Below, in pieces: positions 45,692 through 55,100 of a stretch of DNA of 64,000 bases; positions within the stretch are counted from its first letter, which is position 1; each line of letters begins with the position of its first letter. The position numbers were made by a program, and so were the translations under genes. Origin of the DNA: JAGVSZ01 sp019137045 (lineage in GTDB: Bacteria > Pseudomonadota > Gammaproteobacteria > Burkholderiales > SG8-39). A model generated the notes under the pieces. The model saw only the letters and a program-made list of their open reading frames with translations, was not told where the DNA came from and searched no databases. The stretch lies in contig JAXMFT010000005.1 in NCBI GenBank assembly GCA_046347635.1, forward strand, positions 186,001 through 250,000, given 5' to 3'.

Positions 45692-46657
45692 ATGCGCGTG
45701 ATCTTCGCCGGCACGCCGGCGTTCGCGGTGCCGGCGTTGCACGCCCTCGCCGCCGCCAGACATGATCTAGTGTTAGTGCTTACTCAGCCGGATCGCCCAG
45801 CGGGCCGGGGCCTTCGTATGGTGGTGGGTCCGGTAAAGGAGGCTGCTCAACAGCGCGGCATCGTAGTGCACCAGCCCGCGACGCTCAAGGACCCGAGCGC
45901 CCTGGTGCGGCTCGCCGACGCCCACGCGGACGTCATGGTCGTGGCGGCGTACGGGCTGATCCTGCCCCAGGCCGCGCTGGACTGCCCGCGTTACGGGGCC
46001 CTCAACATCCACGCGTCGTTGCTCCCGCGCTGGCGGGGGGCAGCGCCCGTCCAGCGCGCCCTTCTTGCGGGCGACGCGCAGACCGGAATCTGCATCATGC
46101 AGATGGACGCCGGACTCGACACCGGACCCGTGGTGCTGAGCGAGGCGATGCCGATCGCGCCCGAAGACACCGCCGGCGCGCTCGAACGCAAGCTGGCCGA
46201 CCTCGGAGCGCGGTTGATCGTCGCGGCGCTCGCGGACCTCGCGCGCGGCGCCCTGCGCCCAACCCCCCAGTACCTCGAAGGCGTCACCTACGCGCACAAG
46301 ATCGGCAAGGCGGAGGCGCGAATCGACTGGACGCGCCCGGCGCCGGAGATCGACCGGCAGGTGCGCGCGTTCAATCCGTCGCCCGGCGCGGTCGCGCGGC
46401 TCCGGGACGAGGACATCAAGGTCTGGTCCGCGGCGCCGCTGCCCGCGTCCGGCGCGCCGCCGGGGACGATCCTCCGGGTCGAGACCAGCGGGATCGACGT
46501 GGCGTGCGGCGCCGGCGCGCTGCGGCTGCGCGAGCTGCAGCGACCCGGCGGCAGGCGGCTCGCGGTCGCTGCGTTTCTGCGCGGTCGCGCCCTCGCGCCC
46601 GGCGACGCCTTCGCGGTCGCCGCGCCGATCGCTTCCTCCCCACGCTCTCCCAGCTGA
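45692..46657 (+). CDS. fmt: Methionyl-tRNA formyltransferase
   Basis: Formylates initiator Met-tRNA using 10-formyl-THF. The 321-residue protein has the Rossmann domain start MRVIFAGTPAFAVPALHAL, the catalytic region YGLILPQAALDCPRYGALNIHASLLPRWRGAAPVQRA (Asn, His, then Asp in MQMDAGLDTGP), and a C-terminal OB-fold domain with KAEARIDW and AFNPSPGA. The 179 bp that follow before rsmB contain no recognisable gene. Confidence 0.96.
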   Translation: MRVIFAGTPAFAVPALHALAAARHDLVLVLTQPDRPAGRGLRMVVGPVKEAAQQRGIVVHQPATLKDPSALVRLADAHADVMVVAAYGLILPQAALDCPRYGALNIHASLLPRWRGAAPVQRALLAGDAQTGICIMQMDAGLDTGPVVLSEAMPIAPEDTAGALERKLADLGARLIVAALADLARGALRPTPQYLEGVTYAHKIGKAEARIDWTRPAPEIDRQVRAFNPSPGAVARLRDEDIKVWSAAPLPASGAPPGTILRVETSGIDVACGAGALRLRELQRPGGRRLAVAAFLRGRALAPGDAFAVAAPIASSPRSPS

Positions 46658-46836
46658 AGCCGTGCACCCAGGGCGCGCTTGGTTCTGCACCCGAGGCAAG
46701 CGCCTGTTCGGCGACTCGCTCGCGGTAGCGGGCTTCGCGCCGACCGGCACGATGCCGAACGCGCGCGGCAATCGGCTCCCGAGCGCGGAGCGCGGCGCGC
46801 GCAACCGCACACTGCGCTAGCGCGCGCGCCCGCTTC

Positions 46837-48108
46837 GTGACGCCGTCGGCCCCGCTCGCAGAGACGCTCGCCGCAGCGAGCCGCGTCGTTGCGCGCGTGC
46901 TCGCCGGGCGCAGCCTGGGCGCGGCGCTGGCCGACGGCACCGCGCAGGAATGCAGCCGCCGTCCCGCGGTCACCGACGCTGCGTACGGCACGCTGCGCGA
47001 TTTCGGCGCGCCCGACGCAATCATCGACGCCCTCGCCCGCCGCGGCACGCCCGACCCCGCGCTGCGCGCGCTGCTCCTCTGCGCGCTGCACGAGCTGCGT
47101 CACGAGCGCCGCGCCCCGCACGTCGTCGTCGACCAGGCGGTGCAGGCATGCGGGCGTCTCGGCCAGGGGCGAGCGCGCGGCTTCGTCAACGCGACGCTGC
47201 GCGGCTACCTGCGCGGCCGCGAGCTGCTCGAGCGCGAGGCCGCGCGCACCGAGGTCGGGCGCTTCGGGTACCCGCAGTGGTGGATCGACCGCGTGCGCGC
47301 GGGTCACCCGCACCGCTGGCCGACGATCCTCGCGGCCGGGAACGCGCACCCGCCCATGACGCTGCGGGTGAACTGCCGCCTGGCGAGCGTCGACGCGCTG
47401 CGCGAGAAGCTGGCCGCTGCGGGCATCGAGGCGCGGCAGGTGGGCGAGCGCGCGCTGCGGCTCGCGCAGGCGCGCGCGGTGGAGGCGATCCCGGGCTTCG
47501 CCGCGGGCGAGGTCTCGGTGCAGGACGCGGGTGCCCAGCTCGCCGCCGCGCTGCTCGCCCCGCGCGACGGCATGCGCGTCCTGGACGCGTGCGCGGCCCC
47601 GGGCGGCAAGACCGGGCATCTCGCCGAGCTCGCCGACGCGGACCTGGTCGCACTCGACCGCGACCCGCAGCGGCTCGGCGCGGTCAGCGCCAACCTCGCG
47701 CGGCTGGGACGGGCGGCCGACGTGCGGGCTGCGGATGCCGCGGACCTGGCCGCATGGTGGGACGGGCGTCCGTTCGACCGCGTTCTCGCCGACGTCCCGT
47801 GCAGCGCGTCGGGGGTGGTGACGCCATCCCGACATCTGGCGGTTGCGGCGCGCGGCGGACCTGCGCGAGTTCGCGCGCGCGCAGCGGGTCTGCTCGATGC
47901 GCGGCAGGTGCTGGCGCCGGGTGGTAAATTGCTCTACGCCACGTGCTCGGTGTTTCCCGAGGAGAACCAGTCGGTAACGAAGGCGTTTGCGTCCCGCCGT
48001 GCGGACGCCCGGCAGCTCGACCTTCCCGGCCTGGCGGGCGGACAACTGCTGCCGGATGACGACCACGACGGTTTCTACTACGCGTTGTTCGAGAAAGCGC
48101 GGGGCTAG
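46837..48108 (+). CDS. rsmB: 16S rRNA (cytosine967-C5)-methyltransferase, with a suspected double frameshift
   Basis: SAM-dependent RNA methyltransferase of the NOL1/NOP2/Sun group: N-terminal NusB-like domain (about 1-140), then DACAAPGGKTGHLAELA, LALDRDPQRL-like DLVALDRDPQRL, catalytic DVPCSASGVV and YATCSVFPEEN. The frame is open throughout (423 residues, GTG start). However, residues about 329-350 (TPSRHLAVAARGG...) do not fit the family, while the next frame, read from 47822, gives RHPDIWRLRRAADLREFARAQR, the expected continuation. Two compensating single-base indels near 47821 and 47886 would explain this. They could be assembly errors or genuine mutations. Confidence 0.88.
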   Translation: MTPSAPLAETLAAASRVVARVLAGRSLGAALADGTAQECSRRPAVTDAAYGTLRDFGAPDAIIDALARRGTPDPALRALLLCALHELRHERRAPHVVVDQAVQACGRLGQGRARGFVNATLRGYLRGRELLEREAARTEVGRFGYPQWWIDRVRAGHPHRWPTILAAGNAHPPMTLRVNCRLASVDALREKLAAAGIEARQVGERALRLAQARAVEAIPGFAAGEVSVQDAGAQLAAALLAPRDGMRVLDACAAPGGKTGHLAELADADLVALDRDPQRLGAVSANLARLGRAADVRAADAADLAAWWDGRPFDRVLADVPCSASGVVTPSRHLAVAARGGPARVRARAAGLLDARQVLAPGGKLLYATCSVFPEENQSVTKAFASRRADARQLDLPGLAGGQLLPDDDHDGFYYALFEKARG

Positions 48109-48112
48109 CGCC

Positions 48113-48703
48113 ATGAGCGGCGGGACCGCGCTGCGCCGGCTGCTGGCCGGCCTCGTGCTCGCGCTGGCGCTGTGCGCGCCGGGCGCGTCCGCCGACGAGA
48201 TCGAGGTGCGCGACGCGCGGCTCGTCGCCGCGGACGAGGGCATTCTCCTCGACGCCGACTTCGCGTTCGAGCTCACCGCGCGCCTCGAGGAGGCGCTCGA
48301 CAAGGGCGTTCCGCTGTACTTCGTGACGGAGTTCGAGCTGGTGCGACCGCGCTGGTACTGGCTCGACGAGCGCGTCGCAAGCGCGGCGCGCTCGACGCGC
48401 CTGTCCTTCCATGCGCTCACGCGCACCTACCGGCTGACGACCGGCGCGCTGCACCAGAGCTTCGTCACCCTGGACGACGCCCTGCGCGCGCTGTCCACCG
48501 TGCGCAGCTGGCAGGTGCTCGCAAAGGACGCGCTCAAGCCCGACACGGGCTACGTGGCGTACGTGCGCATGCGCCTCGACACCGCCCAGCTTCCGAAGCC
48601 GTTCCAGGTGAGCGCGCTCGCCAACCGCGACTGGACGCTCGGCGGGCAGTGGCGCAAGTGGACGGTGAACGGCCCGGTCGAGCAGGCGGAGGCGCAGCGA
48701 TGA
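48113..48703 (+). CDS. DUF4390 exported protein
   Basis: The 196-residue protein has an N-terminal signal peptide (MSGGTALRRLLAGLVLALALCAPGASA) and a beta-rich domain with the DUF4390 pattern EALDKGVPLYFVTEFELVRPRWYWLDERV, TRTYRLTTGALHQSF, PKPFQVSALANRDW. Function is unknown. It lies between rsmB and the NtrY-like kinase gene, the usual setting in betaproteobacteria, and its stop overlaps the kinase ATG, so it may influence or share a role with that envelope-sensing kinase. Confidence 0.88.
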   Translation: MSGGTALRRLLAGLVLALALCAPGASADEIEVRDARLVAADEGILLDADFAFELTARLEEALDKGVPLYFVTEFELVRPRWYWLDERVASAARSTRLSFHALTRTYRLTTGALHQSFVTLDDALRALSTVRSWQVLAKDALKPDTGYVAYVRMRLDTAQLPKPFQVSALANRDWTLGGQWRKWTVNGPVEQAEAQR

Positions 48704-50808
48704 CCTACGCGCTCGTCATCAGCGCGGCGCTCGGCGGGATCCTGCTCTTCCTGCTCGCGGTGGCGAGCGCCAACTCGTCGCTCTTTGCGCAGCACTATCC
48801 CCTGCTGCTGATCCTGAACGGCGTGATCGCGGTGGCGCTCGTCGCGCTGGTCGGCTACCAGCTCTGGCGCCTGCGGCGCGCGCTGCGCGCGAAGGTGTTC
48901 GGTTCGCGCCTGACGCTGCGCTTGCTGGTGCTCTTCGTCGCCATGGCGATCGTGCCCGGCGTGCTGGTGTACACGGTGTCCCTCCAGTTCCTGGCGAAGA
49001 GCATCGAGTCGTGGTTCGACGTGCGCGTCGACAACGCCCTGGAGAGCGGCCTGTCGCTCGGCCGCGACGCGCTCGACGCGATGCTCGAGGAGCTGCGCGG
49101 CAAGGCGCGCGTGATGGCGCTCGAGCTCGGCGACCTGCCCCCGGCGGCGCAGGCCTTCGCCCTCAACCGGCTGCGCGAGCAGGCGGGCGTGGACGACGCG
49201 ATGCTGGTCGGCGCGAGCGGTGCGGTGGTCGGCGGCGCGAGCCGGGAAGTCTCCAAGCTCGTGCCCGAGGCGCCCCCGGCCGGCGTCGTGCGCCAGGTGC
49301 GCGCCGGCCGCCCGTACGCGGCGATCGAGGCGTTCGGCGAGAAGGGACTGGTGCTGCGGGTCGTGGTGCCGGTAGGCGGCACCGCGATCGCGGACGAGTC
49401 CCGGCTGCTGCAGCTCACCCACGCGGTGCCGACGCAGATCGCGCTCAAGGCCGAGACGGTGCAGGCGGTGTACCGCGACTACAAGGAGCTCTCGCTGCTG
49501 CGCGCGGGCCTCAAGCGCATCTACATCCTCACGCTCACCCTGACCCTGCTGCTCGCCCTGTTCTCGGCCATCGCGCTCGCCTTCATTCTGAGCCGGCGCC
49601 TGTCCGAGCCGCTGGCGGAGCTGGCCGAGTCCACGCTCGCGGTGGCGCGCGGGGACTTCAGCCACCGGCCACGCGTGACCAGCCGCGACGAGCTCGGCAT
49701 CCTCACCCGATCGTTCAACAGCATGATCGGTCAGCTCGACGACGCGCGCGCGGCGGCGGAGGCGAACCGCGAGCAGGTGGAGAGCGCGCGCGCGCACCTC
49801 GAGAACATCCTCGCGAACCTCTCCGCGGGCGTGCTCACCTTCGACGAGACGTTTCGGCTCCAGGTCGCGAACCACGGCGCTACGGCCATCCTCGGCGCGG
49901 AGGTCGCCGACTGCGTCGGCGGTCCGCTCGGCGGCTCGGATGCCCTCGACACCCTGGCGGAGGCGATCCGGGACGGATTCGCCGCCGAGCACAGCCCGGG
50001 CGCGTGGCAGCGCGAGCTCGACCTGCAGCGGCGCGGCATCACCATCCTCGTCCGCGGCTCGCGGCTGCCGGGCGGCGGCGGGTACGTCGTGGTCTTCGAC
50101 GACGTCACGCAGCTCATCGCGGCGCAGCGGGCCACCGCGTGGGCCGAGGTGGCGCGCCGGCTCGCGCACGAGATCAAGAACCCGCTCACCCCGATCCAGC
50201 TTTCCGCCGAGCGCCTGCAGGCGAAGCTCGCGGACAAGCTCGCGCCGCAGGAGGCGGCGGCGCTCGCGCGCGCGACCGAGACGATCGTCAACCAGGTGAG
50301 CGCGATGAAGTCGATGGTCGACGACTTCCGCGACTATGCGCGCATGCCCGCGCCGACCCTCGGTGCGCTCGACCTCAACCGGCTGGTGGACGACGTGCTG
50401 GTGCTCTACGACCACTCGCCGGCGCGCATCACCGTCGCGCTCGACCCGGCGCTGCCCGCGGTGCGCGGCGACGCCGCGCAGCTGCGGCAGGTGATCCACA
50501 ACCTGCTGCAGAACGCCGAGGACGCGCTCGCAGGGCGTCCCGACGGGACGATCGAGGTGCGCACCGAGCGCGCCGGCGAGCGCGTCCGGCTCGCGATCTG
50601 CGACAACGGGGGCGGCTTCTCGGAGCCCATCCTGAAGCGCGTGTTCGAGCCGTACGTCACGACCAAGCCGAAGGGCACCGGGCTCGGGCTGGCGATCGTC
50701 AAGAAGATCATCGACGAGCACCACGGGTCGGTGGTCATCGAGAACCAATCCGGCGCGGCCGGGCGCGGCGGCGCGGCGGTGACGATCGCGCTCCCGCTCG
50801 CCGCGTAG
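48700..50808 (+). CDS. NtrY-like sensor histidine kinase
   Basis: The 702-residue membrane kinase has two N-terminal helices (about 5-25, 34-53), a third at about 69-90, a periplasmic sensing region, a further helix (about 274-300) into a HAMP domain (SRRLSEPLAELAESTLAVARGDF), a PAS domain, and the kinase core with phosphoacceptor His490 (ARRLAHEIKNPLTPIQLSAERL), N box NLLQNAEDAL, and G boxes DNGGGF and GTGLGLAIVKKIIDEHHG. The ATG overlaps the DUF4390 stop. It pairs with the NtrX-like regulator downstream; the signal may be redox or nitrogen related in other organisms. Confidence 0.92.
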   Translation: MTYALVISAALGGILLFLLAVASANSSLFAQHYPLLLILNGVIAVALVALVGYQLWRLRRALRAKVFGSRLTLRLLVLFVAMAIVPGVLVYTVSLQFLAKSIESWFDVRVDNALESGLSLGRDALDAMLEELRGKARVMALELGDLPPAAQAFALNRLREQAGVDDAMLVGASGAVVGGASREVSKLVPEAPPAGVVRQVRAGRPYAAIEAFGEKGLVLRVVVPVGGTAIADESRLLQLTHAVPTQIALKAETVQAVYRDYKELSLLRAGLKRIYILTLTLTLLLALFSAIALAFILSRRLSEPLAELAESTLAVARGDFSHRPRVTSRDELGILTRSFNSMIGQLDDARAAAEANREQVESARAHLENILANLSAGVLTFDETFRLQVANHGATAILGAEVADCVGGPLGGSDALDTLAEAIRDGFAAEHSPGAWQRELDLQRRGITILVRGSRLPGGGGYVVVFDDVTQLIAAQRATAWAEVARRLAHEIKNPLTPIQLSAERLQAKLADKLAPQEAAALARATETIVNQVSAMKSMVDDFRDYARMPAPTLGALDLNRLVDDVLVLYDHSPARITVALDPALPAVRGDAAQLRQVIHNLLQNAEDALAGRPDGTIEVRTERAGERVRLAICDNGGGFSEPILKRVFEPYVTTKPKGTGLGLAIVKKIIDEHHGSVVIENQSGAAGRGGAAVTIALPLAA

Positions 50809-50822
50809 GCCAGGGACGGGAG

Positions 50823-52064
50823 ATGGCGACGATACTGGTGGTTGACGACGAGGTGGGGATCCGCGAGCTATTGTCCGAGATCCTGTCCGACGAAGGGCAC
50901 ACCGTGCGCCTCGCCGAGCATGCGACCGCGGCGCGCGAGGCGCGCGCGCGCGAGCGGCCCGACCTGGTGCTGCTCGACATCTGGATGCCGGACACCGACG
51001 GCATCTCGCTCCTGAAGGAGTGGGCGGCGGGCGGGCAGCTCACCATGCCGGTGGTGGTCATGTCGGGGCACGCCACCATCGACACGGCGGTGGACGCGAC
51101 GCGCATCGGCGCGCTCGACTTCCTGGAGAAGCCGATCGCGATGCAGAAGCTGCTCGCGACGGTGAAGCGCGCGCTGCGGGCGGGCGAGACGCGTGCGGAG
51201 CCGCGCCTCTCGCTCGCCAACCTGGGACGCTCCGCGGCGATCGCGGACCTGCGCAAACGCCTCGCCCGGCTCGCGCCCGCGAGCGCGCCGCTCCTCCTGC
51301 GCGGGGAGCCGGGCGTGATGCCGGAGCTCTACGCGCGCGCGCTCCAGCACCCGGGCACGCCGTGGGTGAGCGCCGCAGCGGGCCTGGCCGACTCGCCGCA
51401 GGACCTCCTCGCGCAGGCGACCGGCGGGATTCTCTTCGTCGACGACCTCGCCGCGCTCGGCCGGGTCCAGCAGAGGAACCTCGCCTTCATCGCCGCGCGC
51501 GCCGAGCAGCAGAAGGTGCGGCTCGTCTCGTTCAGCTCCGAGGACCCGCGCCGCCTCGCCGAGGAGCGCGGGTTCGACGGCGCGCTGCTCGCGCAGCTCT
51601 CGCAGCTCGTGCTGATGCTGCCCGCGCTGCGGCAGCACGCCGAGGACGTCCCGGAACTCGCCGCGATGCTGCTCGCGCAGTACGTCGAGGCGCGCTTCTG
51701 CCCGCCGCGCGAGTTCTCGACCGCGGCGCTCAACCTGCTGCGCAACTTCGCCTGGCCGCGCAACCTCGAGGAGCTGCAGCAGGTGGTGCGCAGCGCCGCC
51801 CTCGCGGCGCTGCACGACGAGATCGACGTCGCCGACGTCGAGCGCGTGCTGCTCGCGCCGCAGGCCGAGCCCGCGCTCGCCGGCCTGCCGCTCGACCTGC
51901 CGCTGCGCGAGGCGCGCGAGGCGTTCGAGCGCGCGTACTTCGAGCACCACCTCGCGCGCGAGGGCTCGATGAGCCGGCTCGCCGAGCGCTCCGGGCTGGA
52001 GCGCACGCACCTCTACCGCAAGCTGAAGCAGCTCGGCATCGGCCCGGCGAAGAAGGACGAGTAG
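50823..52064 (+). CDS. NtrX-like response regulator with degenerate AAA+ domain
   Basis: The 413-residue protein has an intact receiver (VVDDE at 7-10, phosphoacceptor Asp52, KP motif) and a Fis-type HTH at the C-terminus (GSMSRLAERSGLERTHLYRKLKQLGI). The middle domain resembles a sigma54 activator but lacks a usable Walker A (LLLRGEPGVMPELYA where GESGxGKE is expected) and lacks the GAFTGA loop. It should therefore neither hydrolyse ATP normally nor activate sigma54 and probably works as a DNA-binding regulator only. It starts 14 bp after its kinase gene. Confidence 0.9.
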   Translation: MATILVVDDEVGIRELLSEILSDEGHTVRLAEHATAAREARARERPDLVLLDIWMPDTDGISLLKEWAAGGQLTMPVVVMSGHATIDTAVDATRIGALDFLEKPIAMQKLLATVKRALRAGETRAEPRLSLANLGRSAAIADLRKRLARLAPASAPLLLRGEPGVMPELYARALQHPGTPWVSAAAGLADSPQDLLAQATGGILFVDDLAALGRVQQRNLAFIAARAEQQKVRLVSFSSEDPRRLAEERGFDGALLAQLSQLVLMLPALRQHAEDVPELAAMLLAQYVEARFCPPREFSTAALNLLRNFAWPRNLEELQQVVRSAALAALHDEIDVADVERVLLAPQAEPALAGLPLDLPLREAREAFERAYFEHHLAREGSMSRLAERSGLERTHLYRKLKQLGIGPAKKDE

Positions 52065-52132
52065 GCGCGCCGCCATCGCACCTGCGGGGCGGGGATTGGG
52101 CATAGAATCCGCGCCCTGATCAGGGAGTCACC

Positions 52133-53560
52133 GTGAAAATCCTCATCATGGGCGCGGGTCAGGTCGGCTCGACGCTGGCCGAGAGCCTGGTCTCCGAGCA
52201 GAACGACATCACGGTCGTCGACATCGACCCGTCGCGGCTGAAGGAGCTCCAGGACCGGCTCGACCTGCGCACCGTGCTCGGCTACGCGGCGCACCCGAGC
52301 ACGCTGGTCGAGGCGGGGGTGGAGGACACCGACCTCCTGATCGCCGTCACGCAGTCCGACGAGACCAACCTCGCCGCCTGCAAGGTGGGCAAGATGCTGT
52401 TCAACGTCCCCACGCGCATCGCGCGCGTGCGCTCGCGCAGCATCGTCGCGCGCCCGGAGCTGCTCTCCGACGAGGGCTTCGCGGTGGACTACGCGATCAG
52501 CCCCGAGGACATCGTCACCGAGGCGATCGGCCGGCTGATCGAGTTCCCGGAGGCGCTGCAGGTGATCGACTTCGCCGACGGGCGCGTCACCATGGTGGCG
52601 GTGCGCGCGGTGGAGGGCGGCCCGCTCGTCGGCCACCCGCTGCGGGACCTGCGCCAGCACCTGACGAAAGTGGATGCGCGCGTGACCGCGATCTTCCGCG
52701 GCGACCAGGCGATCATCCCGGACGGGGACACGGTGGTGAAGGCCGGCGACGAGGTGTTCTGCCTCGCCGACACCGAGCACATCCGGCAGGTCATGCGCGA
52801 GCTGCGCAAGATGGACAAGCCGGTGCGGCGCGTGATGATCGCGGGCGGCGGCAACATCGGGCTGCGCCTCGCCCTCGCCCTGGAGAGCGAGTACCAGGTG
52901 AAGATCATCGAGGTGAACAAGCGGCGCGCGGAGCGCATCGCCGGGCGGCTGGGCTCGGCGCTCGTGCTGCAGGGCGACGCCACCGACGAGGAGCTGCTCG
53001 AGAACGAGAACATCGGCGAGATGGATCTCTTCCTCTCGCTCACCAACGACGACGAGAACAACATCATGAGCGCGCTGCTCGCCAAGCGCCTCGGCGCGCG
53101 CCGCGTCCTGGCGCTGATCAACCGCCGCTCCTACGCCGACCTGATGCAGGGCGGACAGATCGACATCGCGATCTCGCCGGCGCAGGTGACGATCGGCAAG
53201 CTCCTGCAGCACATCCGCCGCGGCGACGTCGCGGCGGTGCACAGCCTGCGCCGCGGGGTGGCCGAGGCGATCGAGATCGTCGCCCACGGCGACGAGAAGA
53301 CCTGCAAGGTGATCGGCAAGAAGGTGGAGGACATCGAGCTGCCGCGCGGGGCGACCATCGGGGCGGTGGTGCGCGCGCTTGCGCGCCCGGAGGTGGTGCG
53401 CAAGAGCGACCTGGTGGCCGACGAGCGCAAGAGCGAGGTGGTGATGGCGCATCACGACACCGTGATCCTCCCCGACGACCACGTCATCATGTTCCTCGCG
53501 AACAAGCGCATGATCCCGCGGGTGGAGAAGCTCTTCCAGGTCGGCTACAGCTTCATCTAG
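52133..53560 (+). CDS. trkA: Trk potassium uptake NAD-binding protein TrkA
   Basis: Cytoplasmic gating ring of the Trk K+ channel. The 475-residue product has two RCK_N Rossmann domains (KILIMGAGQVGSTLAESL at 2-19 and RRVMIAGGGNIGLRLALAL around residue 235), each followed by an RCK_C domain. It starts at GTG. The tail ends MAHHDTVILPDDHVIMFLANKRMIPRVEKLFQVGYSFI as is usual. Two trkH genes follow. Confidence 0.96.
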   Translation: MKILIMGAGQVGSTLAESLVSEQNDITVVDIDPSRLKELQDRLDLRTVLGYAAHPSTLVEAGVEDTDLLIAVTQSDETNLAACKVGKMLFNVPTRIARVRSRSIVARPELLSDEGFAVDYAISPEDIVTEAIGRLIEFPEALQVIDFADGRVTMVAVRAVEGGPLVGHPLRDLRQHLTKVDARVTAIFRGDQAIIPDGDTVVKAGDEVFCLADTEHIRQVMRELRKMDKPVRRVMIAGGGNIGLRLALALESEYQVKIIEVNKRRAERIAGRLGSALVLQGDATDEELLENENIGEMDLFLSLTNDDENNIMSALLAKRLGARRVLALINRRSYADLMQGGQIDIAISPAQVTIGKLLQHIRRGDVAAVHSLRRGVAEAIEIVAHGDEKTCKVIGKKVEDIELPRGATIGAVVRALARPEVVRKSDLVADERKSEVVMAHHDTVILPDDHVIMFLANKRMIPRVEKLFQVGYSFI

Positions 53561-53574
53561 TCCGCCTGCCCTGC

Positions 53575-55065
53575 GTGCCGCGCTCAGCCTCCGTTCCCTT
53601 CCCGGGACTCGCCCAGTTCGCGCCGCTGGCGAACACGCTCGGTCTGATCGTGGTGATCTTCGGGCTGTCGATTCTCATCCCCCTCGGCGTTTCGCACGCG
53701 CTCGACGACGGCGCGCAGAGGGCGTACGACGGCGCAGTCGCGCTCACGCTCACCGCGGGCGCGGTGCTCTGGCTCGCGTCGCGCCGGCATGCGGGCGAGC
53801 TGCGGGTGCGCGACGGCTTCCTGCTGGTCGCCGCCGTGTACCTCCTGCTGCCGGGCTTCGCGACCCTGCCGCTGCTGCTGCAGCTCGAGGGCCTGTCGTT
53901 CACCGACGCCTACTTCGAGACCGTATCGGGCTTCACGGCCTCGGGCGGCACCGTCCTGTCGAACCTGGACCGCGTCCCGGCGTCGATCAACCTCTGGCGC
54001 GCGCAGCTCATCTGGATGGGCGGCATGGGGGTGGTGGTGCTCGCGGTCGCGGTCCTGCCGCTGCTCGGCGTGGGCGGGGCGCAGCTCTTCAAGGCCGAGA
54101 CGCCCACGCCGATGAAGGACACCAAGCTCACCCCGCGCATCACCGAGACCGCGAAGGGGCTGTGGCGCGTCTACCTGCTGCTCACCGTCGCCTGCGCGGC
54201 GGCCTACTGGCTCGCCGGGATGAGCCCGATGGACGCGGTCATCCACGCGTTCTCGACCATCGGGCTGGGCGGGTTCTCCTCGCACGACGCGAGCTTCGGC
54301 TACTGGGACTCGCCGCTGATCGAGGCGGTGGCGATCGCGTTCATGCTGGTCGCGAGCATCAACTTCGCCACCCACTTCCTGGTGCTGCGGCGCCGCGCCC
54401 TCGCCCCGTACGCGCGCGACCCGGAGGCCGGCATGGTCGTGCTCGCGATGCTGGGCAGCGCCGTCCTGGTGGCCGCGTTCCTGTTCGCTCACGGCGTGTA
54501 CGGGTCGTTCCCGACCGCGCTGCGCTTCGCCGCGTTCAACGTCGTCTCGGTGGCGAGCACCACCGGCTACGCCAACACCGACTACGCCCTGTGGCCCGCG
54601 TTCGCGCCGCTGTGGATGCTGTTCCTGTGCTGCTTCGCCTCCTCCTCGGGCTCCACCGGGGGCGGGATGAAGATGATCCGCGCGCTCGTCCTGCTCAAGC
54701 AGTCGGCGCGCGAGTTCACCCGCATCATCCACCCGCGCGCGGTCGCGCCGCTGCGCATCGGCGGCGAGCCGGTGCCGAACGGCCTGATCTTCGCGGTGCT
54801 CGCCTACCTGCTCGTCTACGGGAGCACGCTGGTGGGCATGACGCTCCTGCTGACGGCGACCGGTCTGGATTTCCTCACCGCCTTCTCGGCGGTCACCGCC
54901 TGCATCAACAACACCGGACCGGGTCTCGGCCAGGTCGGACCGGCGGCCAACTACGCGGTGCTGACGGACGTCCAGATCTGGGTGTGCGCGATCGCGATGC
55001 TGCTCGGCCGGCTCGAGCTGCTCACGCTGCTCGTGGTCTTCACCCCGGCGTTCTGGCGCAAGTGA
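53575..55065 (+). CDS. trkH: Trk potassium uptake membrane protein TrkH, copy 1
   Basis: K+-conducting subunit of the Trk system. The 496-residue protein has four membrane-pore-membrane repeats; the selectivity-filter segments are SGFTASGGT, GLGGFSSHD, ASTTGYANT and INNTGPGLG. It starts at GTG 14 bp after trkA. The first pore loop departs from the more common TTTG form. A second copy of equal length follows after 35 bp. Confidence 0.94.
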   Translation: MPRSASVPFPGLAQFAPLANTLGLIVVIFGLSILIPLGVSHALDDGAQRAYDGAVALTLTAGAVLWLASRRHAGELRVRDGFLLVAAVYLLLPGFATLPLLLQLEGLSFTDAYFETVSGFTASGGTVLSNLDRVPASINLWRAQLIWMGGMGVVVLAVAVLPLLGVGGAQLFKAETPTPMKDTKLTPRITETAKGLWRVYLLLTVACAAAYWLAGMSPMDAVIHAFSTIGLGGFSSHDASFGYWDSPLIEAVAIAFMLVASINFATHFLVLRRRALAPYARDPEAGMVVLAMLGSAVLVAAFLFAHGVYGSFPTALRFAAFNVVSVASTTGYANTDYALWPAFAPLWMLFLCCFASSSGSTGGGMKMIRALVLLKQSAREFTRIIHPRAVAPLRIGGEPVPNGLIFAVLAYLLVYGSTLVGMTLLLTATGLDFLTAFSAVTACINNTGPGLGQVGPAANYAVLTDVQIWVCAIAMLLGRLELLTLLVVFTPAFWRK

Positions 55066-55100
55066 CCGCGCCCGCCTAGCGCGACGGACCCGCGCTCGCC

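Noticed and set aside
46658..46836. Possible missing gene (for example htpX) between fmt and rsmB
   Set aside because: The 179 bp are too short and contain no recognisable protein segment or RNA fold.
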